From JAGVJT01 sp964471225 (GTDB lineage: Bacteria > Pseudomonadota > Gammaproteobacteria > Legionellales > Legionellaceae): 64,000 nucleotides of DNA. The DNA is taken from NCBI GenBank assembly GCA_964471225.1, contig CAYYEZ010000051.1:40861-104860 (forward strand), given 5' to 3'. The translations under genes were made by a program, and so were the position numbers. This document shows, piece after piece, positions 1-8,877 of this stretch. Each line of letters starts with the position of its first letter. Position 1 is the first letter of the stretch. Under the pieces are notes generated by a model that had not been told where the DNA came from, searched no databases, and saw only the letters and a list, made by a program, of their open reading frames with translations.

Positions 1-5
1 AATAC

Positions 6-212
6 TTAAACTGCTTCGACGTCTTCTGCTTGAGGACCTTTTTGGCCGTCTGTCGCTTTAAATCTAACGGCTGCACCTTCGGCAAGTGTTTTAAAACCGT
101 TGCCTGTGATAGCACTGAAGTGTACAAAGTAGTCTTTACCGTTGCTTTCGATAAAGCCAAAGCCTTTGTTATCATTAAACCACTTCACTGTGCCTTGCAT
201 TTTTTCTGACAT
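6..212 (-). CDS. Cold-shock protein, CspA family
   Basis: 68-residue single-domain cold-shock protein that binds single-stranded RNA/DNA in the cytoplasm, acting as an RNA chaperone. The nucleic-acid-binding motifs are both visible: RNP1 (KGFGFIE, residues 16-22) and RNP2 (YFVHFS, residues 28-33), with the conserved W11-F12. Length is typical of the family (65-75). The roughly 200 bases upstream up to the divergent gene at 421 hold no ORF and probably contain a long 5' leader, as is usual for csp genes. Which paralogue it is cannot be told. Certain as to family. Confidence 0.96.
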   Translation of the reverse strand: MSEKMQGTVKWFNDNKGFGFIESNGKDYFVHFSAITGNGFKTLAEGAAVRFKATDGQKGPQAEDVEAV

Positions 213-420
213 GTTTATCTACCTATTAAAAATGGAGACCTAGTTTAGCACAATCAGATGTTTTTTGGCTAGACTTACAGCGCGGCTTGTGTCAGGTTAG
301 CGCTTTTTATATCTGTCTGAGTTTTTTGTGCAATTCAAAACTTCAGTGGTTATTCTTTACTTGACTTGTCAAATATTGGTATGACAGAATGCCAACGGTT
401 TTTCATCATGGAGATATAGT

Positions 421-1476
421 ATGCAATTAGAAGTGGAATTAAATGTTGGTTCAGAGCCTTCCGTGGCTGATGTGGCTGGTATGGAAAAAACAACACCACA
501 GGCAGTGGAGAGTGCTTCTTCGTCTGATCATAACAGCGAAGGCTTAACGCAAGACATAGCAAGACTTGCAAGCGAAAAAGAGCAATATGAACAACAAATT
601 TTAAGACTGAAAAGCAATATCACCAGACTTATTCAAAGAAAAGATGAAATTGAGGCAGCCAACGCACAAGCCACAACTAGTGCTTTGGGAGACACTGCTC
701 GCTCTCATGAAAAAATGAAAGCAGATGTGTTGGCGTTGAGTAAGCGAATTGACGATTTGCGCTCAGAGGAAAAGGAACTAGCCGAAAGAATCGAAGAAAT
801 GCACTCTGCTTTAGAAAACAAGCGATCAGAGTTTATGTCGCGCAGAACAGCGTTAGACGAGATTGAGCATCATATACTCGGCTTGATTCATACTAATGCT
901 GAATTAGCAGCGAATATTGAAGCAAAAAAAGCAGCGCTTGAATTAATGGATGAAGATGCAGCTGATGAAAGCAATAATTCTGTTGCTAAAGACGCAGCTG
1001 ATGCAACTGAAGATGCAGCCGATGCAACTGAAGATGCAGCTGAAACAACTGCAACTCCTGCAAAAGAAGAAGATAAAAAGACAATGAAGCAAAAGATGTA
1101 TAGCTTCATGATCGCTTTCCTTGCTCATCCTGTGACAAAATCAGCTACTGTAGTTGTTTTCACTGCAGGATTGTTAGCACTGGGTGCTACACTGGCTAAT
1201 ATTCTTACTTTAGCAGTAGCAGCTACGATATCAGTTGTTGGTTTGTTTGCTGGTAGTTACACTTATCACCGTGCACAAGTTGCTAAAAAATTAGAGGCTG
1301 AAAAAACAGCAGCGACTACTGGGGAAGAAAAGCCGGCAGAAAAACCAGCTAATACTGCTGAAGAATCAGCTGTGCCAGTGACGACTACTGTTGTTGATTC
1401 CACAGAAGAACAAGCTAATGACGATCAAGAAGATACTTCGGAAGAGGCTGCTGCTATTTATAGTCCTGGAATGTAA
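421..1476 (+). CDS. Coiled-coil protein with paired hydrophobic segments, unknown function
   Basis: 351 residues with no family I recognise. Residues about 40-180 are charged, heptad-rich coiled coil. Residues about 180-215 are an acidic Ala/Asp/Glu/Thr linker holding tandem copies of a DAADATE unit. Two adjacent hydrophobic stretches follow (about 238-258 and 261-280) separated by only a few residues, then a disordered acidic tail of about 70 residues. There is no signal peptide. A good ribosome binding site (GGAG at 410-413) fixes the start. A membrane hairpin on a long coiled coil recalls vacuole-membrane proteins of intracellular bacteria (Inc-like bilobed domains); that role is inference. 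Confidence 0.85.
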   Translation: MQLEVELNVGSEPSVADVAGMEKTTPQAVESASSSDHNSEGLTQDIARLASEKEQYEQQILRLKSNITRLIQRKDEIEAANAQATTSALGDTARSHEKMKADVLALSKRIDDLRSEEKELAERIEEMHSALENKRSEFMSRRTALDEIEHHILGLIHTNAELAANIEAKKAALELMDEDAADESNNSVAKDAADATEDAADATEDAAETTATPAKEEDKKTMKQKMYSFMIAFLAHPVTKSATVVVFTAGLLALGATLANILTLAVAATISVVGLFAGSYTYHRAQVAKKLEAEKTAATTGEEKPAEKPANTAEESAVPVTTTVVDSTEEQANDDQEDTSEEAAAIYSPGM

Positions 1477-1501
1477 TTTCTGAACAGGTAATCTAGCAAA
1501 G

Positions 1502-1531
1502 AAAGGGAGCGTTTGAGCTCCCTTTTTATTT
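1502..1531 (+). terminator. Rho-independent terminator
   Basis: Perfect 9-bp stem (AAAGGGAGC 1502-1510 with GCTCCCTTT 1517-1525), 6-nt loop, followed by a T-rich tract. It closes the 421-1476 gene and lies between it and the convergent nadA. Confidence 0.9.
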
Positions 1532-1552
1532 TACAAGACAATCGGGTTTGTC

Positions 1553-2902
1553 TTACGCATTTGTCTTATTTTCTGTGATTGCTATCATTCTCTCTAATGC
1601 TTTTTTAGCATTTTCTATGACCCATGCTTGATCTTGCTCACCCAATCGGTGGCGTGTACCAGTAAACTCATTGACTTGATCACCTGCTTTGACCTCGTGG
1701 TACCACATAGGTTTGCCTTGTCTTAGTAAATCAAGTAAACCCACAAGATGTGGTGGATCGTTACGTGACATTGTCGCACAACCGCATGCTTGTGTGCCGG
1801 GGTGAATTGATTGAGGTACTTCTGCTAGATTAACTACGGTGATACCAAGGGGTCTGCAGGCTTGCTTTAAATTTTCAACCATGTGATTTTCAGTCGCGAT
1901 AGCGTAACGTTTGGTGTGACCTTTATTTTGCGTGACGTAATCCCAGATAAATGCGGTTGAACCCGATTGATCAGCGCGCTCAATGACTTCATGGCGACAC
2001 TCTGGATGTGCAATAGTGATGTATCCTTCTTTTTTCCAGTATTCACACATGGGCGCTGTATAATAGGTGTGTACAGCACATTCACTTGCAAATAAAATAA
2101 GCTCGGCCTCATCAAATTGTTTCAACGTTTTGGCATCTTGAGCGTCGAGTGAATATTGAGCACCCGCAGTACCACCTGGCCAATAAGCAATTTTTTGAAT
2201 ATTGAGCCAATGAGCTACATTTTCTCCCATATGTTGATCTGGGATAAAAAGAATCTTTTTATTTTGTTCTCTTGCCCACTCAAAGATTTTTTTCACATTA
2301 GAGCTTGTACATACTGCTCCACCTTGAGCGCCTGTCATGGCTTTCACTCGGCCAGAGGTATTCATATAACACACGGGGAGGATGTTTTCTTTGCCATAGC
2401 GCGCATTTAAATCAAGAAATGCTGGCTCAACCATAAAGTCTTTTGCGAGCATTTCCATGGTGCATCCGGCTTTAGGATTCGTAATATAGACATGTTGATG
2501 TTCGTGTGCCAAAAGGCTAATTGACTCTGCCATAAAATGGACTGCCGATTCTATAATCACTGTTTTTTCAGGATGTCGTGCAGCCATCAGCGCAAGTTGA
2601 TACGAGTCACCAATAGCACCACCAAAAGCTTCAATTAACCTTACAATTTCTCCGCCCATATAGTAATGAGCGAGCAGAAGAAGCTGGTCACCAAAATGAT
2701 CACGTGCCTTTTTCATATAAGGCGTCATCCAATTTACAACAGTTGTCAGCTTTCTGTCAGGGAGTGCAAGATAACTCTCGGCGTAAGGAATAAAGTCATT
2801 AGGATACCAATCCAATGGATAATCTTTTTGGCAAATCGTCATCCCTGGTTGAATAGGCATAATACTGGATGAAGGGGTATCAATGGATTCTGTTTTAAAC
2901 AT
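1553..2902 (-). CDS. nadA: Quinolinate synthase
   Basis: Condenses iminoaspartate with dihydroxyacetone phosphate to quinolinate, the committed de novo NAD step, using an oxygen-sensitive [4Fe-4S] cluster. Conserved cysteines are seen in GCTMEM (C147), VCTSSN (C198) and HPEC (C302); a further CGCATMSRN motif (C373/C375) marks the longer form of the family. 449 residues against about 350 in E. coli: this form has an N-terminal extension of roughly 50 residues and a longer C-terminus. It lies 14 bp downstream of nadB on the same strand, so NadB probably delivers iminoaspartate to a co-expressed partner. Confidence 0.95.
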   Translation of the reverse strand: MFKTESIDTPSSSIMPIQPGMTICQKDYPLDWYPNDFIPYAESYLALPDRKLTTVVNWMTPYMKKARDHFGDQLLLLAHYYMGGEIVRLIEAFGGAIGDSYQLALMAARHPEKTVIIESAVHFMAESISLLAHEHQHVYITNPKAGCTMEMLAKDFMVEPAFLDLNARYGKENILPVCYMNTSGRVKAMTGAQGGAVCTSSNVKKIFEWAREQNKKILFIPDQHMGENVAHWLNIQKIAYWPGGTAGAQYSLDAQDAKTLKQFDEAELILFASECAVHTYYTAPMCEYWKKEGYITIAHPECRHEVIERADQSGSTAFIWDYVTQNKGHTKRYAIATENHMVENLKQACRPLGITVVNLAEVPQSIHPGTQACGCATMSRNDPPHLVGLLDLLRQGKPMWYHEVKAGDQVNEFTGTRHRLGEQDQAWVIENAKKALERMIAITENKTNA

Positions 2903-2916
2903 AAAAATTTCTCGTG

Positions 2917-4566
2917 CTAATTAAAATGAAACTCAGCAGTAGTCAGACGAGCGATACTTTCTTCGGCATGATTTTTTTTGCGCTGAAAATCTTCTCGGTA
3001 GTGTCCACCTCGCGATTCGCGACGCGTGAGTGCTGCTGAGACAATAAGCTCTGCATTTAAAATAATATTACGCAGCTCAATAAAATCACGTGTGATAATA
3101 TGGCTCCAGTAATACTCTTCAATAATTTGTTTTCTTTTTTGAATTAACTGCAATAAATCAGATAATCCAGCCTCGGTACGGATGATGCCTGCATAAGAGG
3201 TCATTTCTCCTCGAAGACTTTGCCAATGCGCATTGATTTGGCTTGCTCGGCGATTATTAATTTTCGTGGGTGAATTCCAGGTATGTAGGGTGTGTGTCAG
3301 CTCAAGGGATTGTGTTATATCAGAGAGACTTTGATATGCGGCTTTCGATGCCATCACGACAGCTTCTAAAAGAGAATTGCTTGCTAAGCGATTTGCACCA
3401 TGTAATCCTGTAAAAGCGACCTCTCCAATAGCATATAGACGACGTAAATCCGTCGCACCATCTAAATTTGTGAGTACCCCTCCGCATTGATAGTGGGCTG
3501 CTGGCACAACAGGAATCATATCTTGACTCATGTCGATGCCTAGTGATGCGAGCGTAGTATATATTTGTGGGAAGCGCTTTTTAAGAAACGCTTTGGGTTG
3601 ATGTGTGATATCTAGATAAACGAAATCAAGATGGCTGTGCTCAATTTCATTAAAAATAGCTCGTGCAACGATATCCCGAGTTGCGAGTTCCATTTGCTCT
3701 GGTGCATAGCGGTGCATGAAGCGTTCTAGCGTTTCGGCATGGCGAAGTTGTGCTCCTTCGCCACGGACTGCTTCTGAGATAAGAAAGTTAGTGTGTGTTG
3801 GATGGTGAAGTAACGTCGGGTGAAATTGATAAAACTCCATATTGCCAACACGTGCGCCGGCTCGATAGGCCATCGCAACGCCGTCGCCTGTTGCGACCAT
3901 AGGATTGGTTGTATATCGATACGTTTTTCCCGCCCCACCTGTCGCAAGAACCGTCGCTTTGGCTAAAAAGGTATGAATGCGTTGTGTGCTGCTCTCTAAG
4001 ATATAAGCACCAAGGACTTCCCCTTGATGTTGAACATGATGAGGGAGCGGCTGAGTAATTAAATTGACCGCGATGTGATCTTCAAAGCAGTTTACTGCAG
4101 GATGTTCTTGTAGGCGCTGAAGCAGCGTTTCTATGAGTGCGCGTCCAGTTTCATCTCCACAATGCAAAATACGACGATGTGCATGTCCGCCTTCCTGAGC
4201 GAGTGCAAATTTTCCATGATGTTTATCGAATTCGACGTGTAGTGCAGATAATGCTTGAATAGCTGCAGGTCCTTCTTGAACAATCATCTCAACAGCAGGT
4301 AAATAGCAAAGCCCATCTCCTGCAACCAGGGTATCTTTGATGTGAGATTGAATGGAATCTTCTTTGAGATCCGTCACTGCGGCAACGCCCCCCTGGGCGT
4401 AGCGACTGTTACCCTCTTTGAGTTCTGTTTTTGAGATCAGCGCAATTTTGAGCGAGGGTTTGATGCTCAGTAGTTTTAGGACATAAAACAATCCGGCAAG
4501 GCCTGAGCCGATGACTAAAACATCGTACTCATAAGTTTGGCCTTGCTGTGAATAGGTGTTTGTCAT
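2917..4566 (-). CDS. nadB: L-aspartate oxidase
   Basis: FAD enzyme oxidising L-aspartate to iminoaspartate for NadA. The N-terminal dinucleotide-binding motif (VIGSGLAGL, about residues 16-24), SRYAQGGVAAV and the HPT active-site region (FYQFHPT) place it in the succinate dehydrogenase/fumarate reductase flavoprotein family. GALHGANRLASNSLLE-type sequence (here GLHGANRLASNSLLE) and the arginine-rich C-terminus (RRESRGGHYREDF) are NadB hallmarks. 549 residues is normal length. Its start overlaps the purB stop by 4 bp, so purB-nadB-nadA is probably one transcript. Confidence 0.95.
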   Translation of the reverse strand: MTNTYSQQGQTYEYDVLVIGSGLAGLFYVLKLLSIKPSLKIALISKTELKEGNSRYAQGGVAAVTDLKEDSIQSHIKDTLVAGDGLCYLPAVEMIVQEGPAAIQALSALHVEFDKHHGKFALAQEGGHAHRRILHCGDETGRALIETLLQRLQEHPAVNCFEDHIAVNLITQPLPHHVQHQGEVLGAYILESSTQRIHTFLAKATVLATGGAGKTYRYTTNPMVATGDGVAMAYRAGARVGNMEFYQFHPTLLHHPTHTNFLISEAVRGEGAQLRHAETLERFMHRYAPEQMELATRDIVARAIFNEIEHSHLDFVYLDITHQPKAFLKKRFPQIYTTLASLGIDMSQDMIPVVPAAHYQCGGVLTNLDGATDLRRLYAIGEVAFTGLHGANRLASNSLLEAVVMASKAAYQSLSDITQSLELTHTLHTWNSPTKINNRRASQINAHWQSLRGEMTSYAGIIRTEAGLSDLLQLIQKRKQIIEEYYWSHIITRDFIELRNIILNAELIVSAALTRRESRGGHYREDFQRKKNHAEESIARLTTAEFHFN

Positions 4567-5933
4567 GAGAATGCTTTAACAAGTGCAGTGGCGAGTCCAG
4601 TATAGGTTTCTGGCGTTAACTCAAGCAATGTTTTCTTCGCATCATCTGGAATAGCCAGTGTTTTGATGAAAGCTTGTAAGCGTGTTTTACTGATATGTTG
4701 CCCGCGAGTTAAGTCTCGCATTTGCTCGTAAGCATTAGGAATCGCGTAGCGCCGCATCACGGTTTGAATCGCCTCTGTCAAAATATCCCAATTTTCTTCT
4801 AGATCTGCCTTAAGCGCGACTTCGTTAATTTGTAGCTTTTCATTTCCTTTGGCAATGGCTTGATAAGCAATAAGTGAGTATGCGAATGCAACACCTAAAT
4901 TTCGTAAAACTGTCGAATCCGATAAGTCACGTTGCAGTCTAGATTGTGTTAGCTTATTTGCAAAATGATCAAACAGAGTATTGGCTAAACCGAGATTACC
5001 CTCTGCGTTTTCAAAATCAATCGGATTCACTTTGTGTGGCATGGTTGATGAGCCGACTTCTTGGTTAACGGTGCGTTGTTTAAAATAACCAAGCGAAATA
5101 TAACTCCATACATCTCTTACATAATCAAGGAGGATGTTGTTGATGCGTACCATCACGTGCGCGACTTCAGCGATACCGTCGTGTGGTTCAATCTGGGTCG
5201 TATATGCATTGAACGATAAGCCCAGCTGTGTCGTAAATTGTGCACAGTGTTGTCGCCAATCAATATTTGGATAAGCGACGATATGGGCATTATAGTTGCC
5301 CACAGCACCGTTACATTTTGCAGAGATCAGTACTTCTGCAAGTTGTTGTAATGGGCGCTTTAAACGTGCTGAAAAATTAATGAGCTCTTTCCCTATCGTG
5401 GTAGGTGTTGCCGGCTGTCCGTGTGTTCTACCCAGCATCGGTGCTGCACCATGTTGTTTACCCAAGAGTGTGATACCACCGGTAATCTCAGCCAGTGTCG
5501 GTTGAATCACTTGCGCAAGTGATTCTTTCATCATCAGCGCATATGCAAGATTATTGATATCTTCTGAAGTGCAACCGAAATGGATGAAGCTAATCATTTC
5601 TTTCAGTGTTTCATGAGTTGAAAACTTATCTTTGAGGTAGTATTCAATCGCTTTTACATCGTGATTTGTTTGTTTTTCATAAGCTTTAACAATAAGCGCT
5701 TCATCTTCGTTAAAGTTTGTTAATATATCTTGTAAGAAAGCTTTCGTCGCAGGCGTTAAGGGTAAAATTTCGTGAATGTGTTCGTTTGCTGCTAAAGATT
5801 CAAACCAGCGAACCTCAACAAATAAGCGATAATAAGTTAAACCATACTCACTAAAATAGGGTGTTAATAATCGTGTTTTTGAATGGTAGCGACCATCGAC
5901 AGGGGAAATGGCGTGCAACGCAGTTGGAATCAT
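4563..5933 (-). CDS. purB: Adenylosuccinate lyase
   Basis: Cleaves SAICAR and adenylosuccinate in purine biosynthesis, releasing fumarate. The fumarase/aspartase-superfamily signature GSSTMPHKVNP is present, with the N-terminal SPVDGRY and the catalytic HFGCTSEDINN stretch (about residue 120). About 456 residues, as in E. coli. A longer reading opens at a TTG at 5942, but the ATG at 5933 has a GAGAG ribosome binding site at normal spacing and is preferred. The 3' end overlaps nadB (ATGA). It pairs purine and NAD synthesis in one cluster. Confidence 0.95.
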   Translation of the reverse strand: MIPTALHAISPVDGRYHSKTRLLTPYFSEYGLTYYRLFVEVRWFESLAANEHIHEILPLTPATKAFLQDILTNFNEDEALIVKAYEKQTNHDVKAIEYYLKDKFSTHETLKEMISFIHFGCTSEDINNLAYALMMKESLAQVIQPTLAEITGGITLLGKQHGAAPMLGRTHGQPATPTTIGKELINFSARLKRPLQQLAEVLISAKCNGAVGNYNAHIVAYPNIDWRQHCAQFTTQLGLSFNAYTTQIEPHDGIAEVAHVMVRINNILLDYVRDVWSYISLGYFKQRTVNQEVGSSTMPHKVNPIDFENAEGNLGLANTLFDHFANKLTQSRLQRDLSDSTVLRNLGVAFAYSLIAYQAIAKGNEKLQINEVALKADLEENWDILTEAIQTVMRRYAIPNAYEQMRDLTRGQHISKTRLQAFIKTLAIPDDAKKTLLELTPETYTGLATALVKAFS

Positions 5934-5993
5934 AGCTCTCAAGTTCTTTGTCTAAACAAATATGATACAAAAATCTCCGCCAGATGAGAAGCT

Positions 5994-6587
5994 TTAAGTC
6001 GCTAAAGGGAAGGTTGTTGTAAGAAAAAGAGTGATCACCTTGAGAAAAACAATAGCAATTAACGGTGAGAAGTCTAATCCTCCAGTCGCAGGCAGGGCTC
6101 TTCTGATGCGATAAAGCATAGGTTCTGTGATGGCATAAACTAACTCAATAAAAGGATGCTGAGTGCTTGAGCTTACCCAGCTTAAAATCACGCGAGCAAG
6201 AATGGCATAAAATAAGAAGCTACATGGGTCGACAATCATAGAAACAAAAGAGACTAAGAAAATAAATGTAGGTGGAAAAACTGTGGACATAAAAATCGCA
6301 CCCATCAGTGTGTATTTGACGAGTTGGATAATGAAAATAGCGGTTAAGCAAGACCAGTCATAACGACTTTTGGTTCGAATAAGCGGTGATAGGCAAAAAT
6401 GAATCGGGAGTAAGACTGGGTTGGTGAGACGGAAGATCGTTTGGCTCAACGAAAAGAATGGGCTAATCTTAAAAAAAACTAATGCGAAACGAACCCAGAG
6501 CATGAATAGAACAAAGCTAAATGTGATAGAAAACAAAAAATAGCCAACAGCGGCAGTCCCTGACATGAGCATCTCTCCGAACGACAT
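5994..6587 (-). CDS. YggT family integral membrane protein
   Basis: 197-residue inner-membrane protein with two YggT domains: each has hydrophobic segments flanking a conserved stretch (PVLLPIHFCLSPLIR in the first; ILSWVSSSTQHPFIELVYAITEPMLYRIRR in the second repeats the NP..R/EP..R pattern). The molecular role is unknown; in other bacteria it is linked to cell division, ion homeostasis or osmotic tolerance. The gene normally neighbours yggS, but here they are separated by the glycosyltransferase at 6770. GGAGAG inside the reading frame would also fit a start at codon 8. Confidence 0.88.
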   Translation of the reverse strand: MSFGEMLMSGTAAVGYFLFSITFSFVLFMLWVRFALVFFKISPFFSLSQTIFRLTNPVLLPIHFCLSPLIRTKSRYDWSCLTAIFIIQLVKYTLMGAIFMSTVFPPTFIFLVSFVSMIVDPCSFLFYAILARVILSWVSSSTQHPFIELVYAITEPMLYRIRRALPATGGLDFSPLIAIVFLKVITLFLTTTFPLAT

Positions 6588-6627
6588 AAGCTACTGATTC
6601 TAACGCTTCAATGTGGATTCATCAAAT

Positions 6628-6716
6628 GATAATCTTAAATTCGCCAGTTGAATCGCTGCGATCAGCGCTAATGTGTTGAAAACTCGAGGGATTCAATTGG
6701 CAAATTTAGGATTATC
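6628..6716. repeat. Long imperfect inverted repeat between divergent genes
   Basis: Arms 6628-6654 and 6690-6716 (27 bp each) are inverted copies matching at 24 positions; the mismatches are transitions that still pair in RNA as G-U. The 35-nt loop starts with its own small hairpin (CGCTG/CAGCG, 6654-6667). It lies between yggT and the glycosyltransferase, upstream of a TATAAT at 6739. It could be a decayed miniature element or a cis-regulatory stem-loop. Confidence 0.75.
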
Positions 6717-6738
6717 TCGCATTTTGAGAGATCACGGG

Positions 6739-6744
6739 TATAAT
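6739..6744 (+). promoter_or_regulatory. Candidate -10 box of the glycosyltransferase gene
   Basis: Consensus TATAAT sits 26 bp before the ATG at 6770. No good -35 hexamer is seen at 16-18 bp, so only the -10 is called. Confidence 0.4.
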
Positions 6745-6769
6745 GCGACTATTTACGCCTTGTTGATAC

Positions 6770-8224
6770 ATGATGACTGCATCAAAGTTTCGAATCGATC
6801 AATGGATATTGGGCATCATTGTATGCGCATTTTTATTTCGTTTTTTTTCATTGGGCTCGATTAATCTCCTCGTAGAAGAAGCGTACTACTGGAATTACTC
6901 CGCACATCTTGATTGGAGTTATCTCGATCATCCCCCCATGGTGGCGTTATTGATTAAGCTCTCGACGTTTTTTGGGGGTACTGAAGAATGGGCTGTACGT
7001 GCGCCATCGTTGATTTGCTGGGTGCTGGCTGCATGCTACAGTTACCGATTGACTACGATGTTCGGTGAGCAGGGTATCGTTGCTGTTTTTTTTCTATCAA
7101 TATTGCCATTTTTTTTCCTACAATCTTGGGTGATGACGCCGGATCAACCTTTGCTAGTTGCTTGGTCTGCGCTTTTATATTATCTATATCGGGCATGCGT
7201 ATTAGATGAGTCCCGAGCATGGTGGTTTTCTGGTATAGCTCTTGGTGTTGGATTACTGTCGAAGTATACGATCGTGCTCCTTATTCCTGCGACATTTTTA
7301 TTTTTATTATTTTCTTCAAAACGCTATTGGTTGTGGCGTCTAGAGCCTTATTGCGCTTTGTTACTTGCTGGTGTGATTTTTTCGCCTGTTCTTTATTGGA
7401 ATGCGATGCATGATTGGGTGTCGTTTGCGTTTCAAAGTAGTCGACGACTGCAGGAAACATCAACATGTTCGACACACATTCTTTTAGGATTGCTTGTTTT
7501 ATTTTTAACACCCATAGGGCTGAAACACTTGCTACATTTCTGTCGAGTTTCTCGGGACTCAGAAGGTGAGTCGTTGTTTTTCTTAAAATGTATGTTTTTT
7601 TTACCTCTCTTTGTTTTCACCTGCTTTAGCATGTCTCATGCGGTAAAATTTAACTGGATAGGTCCGAGTGTGCTCGCATTAATTCCGTGGTTTGCACGTC
7701 AATTTAATTCATATCGAAAAGCATGGTTATGGAGTGGTTTTGTTTTGCTATTTGGATACAGCGCTATTTTCGTTATGATTATCACAGGTCAACCCACGCC
7801 AATTTATCAAGCTTTGTTTAATCGATATATCAACTGGGAACAATGGTCAGAGACGCTATTTCGTAAATTGGTCAAAATTGAGCGGGATACACAGACTAAA
7901 CCGTATGTCGTGGCGCTAGATAAATATAATATCGCAAGTGAGTTTGCATTTTATCAGCAAAAACTGCATCCCTCACATACTTATACACTTTGGGGGAGTG
8001 ATGTGTTTGGTGGCGAGAGTTTGATGTATCGTTACTGGCGAGCGAATCATTCGCCAAATGGTCAGACATTGGTTTTAGTGACGGATAATTCGTTACACTT
8101 CAATAATCCGGCTATCGCACTTCATGCAATAAAAATATCACCCATCGAATCATGGATGGCTGTGAGTCAAGGCGTGGGAGAAGAGGTTCGACCTTATTTT
8201 TATCGTACAATCGTGTATGATTAG
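6770..8224 (+). CDS. ArnT/PMT-family membrane glycosyltransferase
   Basis: 484-residue polytopic protein of the GT-C fold family GT39/GT83, which moves a sugar from a lipid-phosphate carrier to a periplasmic acceptor such as lipid A or a surface glycan. Diagnostic features are the acidic residues after the first membrane helix (LVEEAYYWNYSAHLDWSYLDHPP), the PSLICW segment and the MTPDQPLLVAWSALLYYLYRA helix, followed by about ten further hydrophobic segments and a short soluble C-terminal domain. The LDHPP motif is typical. Substrate cannot be deduced; lipid A modification would suit a host-adapted organism. Confidence 0.85.
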   Translation: MMTASKFRIDQWILGIIVCAFLFRFFSLGSINLLVEEAYYWNYSAHLDWSYLDHPPMVALLIKLSTFFGGTEEWAVRAPSLICWVLAACYSYRLTTMFGEQGIVAVFFLSILPFFFLQSWVMTPDQPLLVAWSALLYYLYRACVLDESRAWWFSGIALGVGLLSKYTIVLLIPATFLFLLFSSKRYWLWRLEPYCALLLAGVIFSPVLYWNAMHDWVSFAFQSSRRLQETSTCSTHILLGLLVLFLTPIGLKHLLHFCRVSRDSEGESLFFLKCMFFLPLFVFTCFSMSHAVKFNWIGPSVLALIPWFARQFNSYRKAWLWSGFVLLFGYSAIFVMIITGQPTPIYQALFNRYINWEQWSETLFRKLVKIERDTQTKPYVVALDKYNIASEFAFYQQKLHPSHTYTLWGSDVFGGESLMYRYWRANHSPNGQTLVLVTDNSLHFNNPAIALHAIKISPIESWMAVSQGVGEEVRPYFYRTIVYD

Positions 8225-8229
8225 CATGC

Positions 8230-8877
8230 CTATTGGCGTACACCAAACAATTTCGTGCCGATTCTGACACATGTGCTTCCGGCTTTTATAGCTTCTTCAA
8301 AGTCATCGCTCATTCCCATTGAGAGTGTTTTAAGATGAAGATGGTGCTTGTGATTGAGTTCTTTTAAGAGTAATGCTGTTTTTAGAAACGGATTGTCTTG
8401 ATGATTGTGATGAGGCTTAGGGATAATCATTAGCCCACAAAGATGAAGCCGTGGTAATCCTAAAATTGTCGTGACTAAAGAGTCAATTTCTTCAGGTAAA
8501 ACTCCAGATTTTGTAGGTTCTCTATCAATATTGATTTGAATACAAACATTGAGAGCGGGTAGATTAGCCGCGCGATTTTCATTGAGTTGTTGTGCAATGC
8601 GCGAACTACATACACTATGTACCCACGAAAAGTGAGCAGCGATACGTTTGGCTTTATTACTTTGGATAGGACCTATAAAATGCCAGGTGATCGATAGGTC
8701 CTGTAGTGCTTCTATTTTGGGTAGTGCCTCTTGCACATAATTTTCACCAAAATCGCACAGTCCTGCTTTGGCTGCTTCGCGTATTTCAGCAACTGTGCGT
8801 GTTTTCGAGACGCCGATCAGCATTATATGTTCATCTAATGCTTCTCTAAGCGTTTTTAGATTATGAGCAATATCCAT
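8230..8877 (-). CDS. yggS: PLP homeostasis protein, YggS/PROSC family
   Basis: 215-residue TIM-barrel protein that binds pyridoxal 5'-phosphate without catalysing a known reaction and buffers the PLP pool. The PLP lysine lies in LIGVSKT, followed by FGENYVQE and WHFIGPIQSNK; LSMGMSDDFEEAI and GTCVRIGTKLFG-like (STCVRIGTKLFG) close the phosphate site. Its ATG overlaps the rph stop by one base, indicating translational coupling with rph. Confidence 0.94.
   Translation of the reverse strand: MDIAHNLKTLREALDEHIMLIGVSKTRTVAEIREAAKAGLCDFGENYVQEALPKIEALQDLSITWHFIGPIQSNKAKRIAAHFSWVHSVCSSRIAQQLNENRAANLPALNVCIQINIDREPTKSGVLPEEIDSLVTTILGLPRLHLCGLMIIPKPHHNHQDNPFLKTALLLKELNHKHHLHLKTLSMGMSDDFEEAIKAGSTCVRIGTKLFGVRQ

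Noticed and set aside
361..390. Promoter TTGACT/TATGAC before the 421 gene
   Set aside because: Spacing between the hexamers is about 13 bp, too short for a confident sigma-70 call.
888..1128. Two short Ala/Ser- and Cys-rich minus-strand ORFs
   Set aside because: Antisense of the GCA/GAT-rich linker of the coiled-coil gene; low complexity and no ribosome site.
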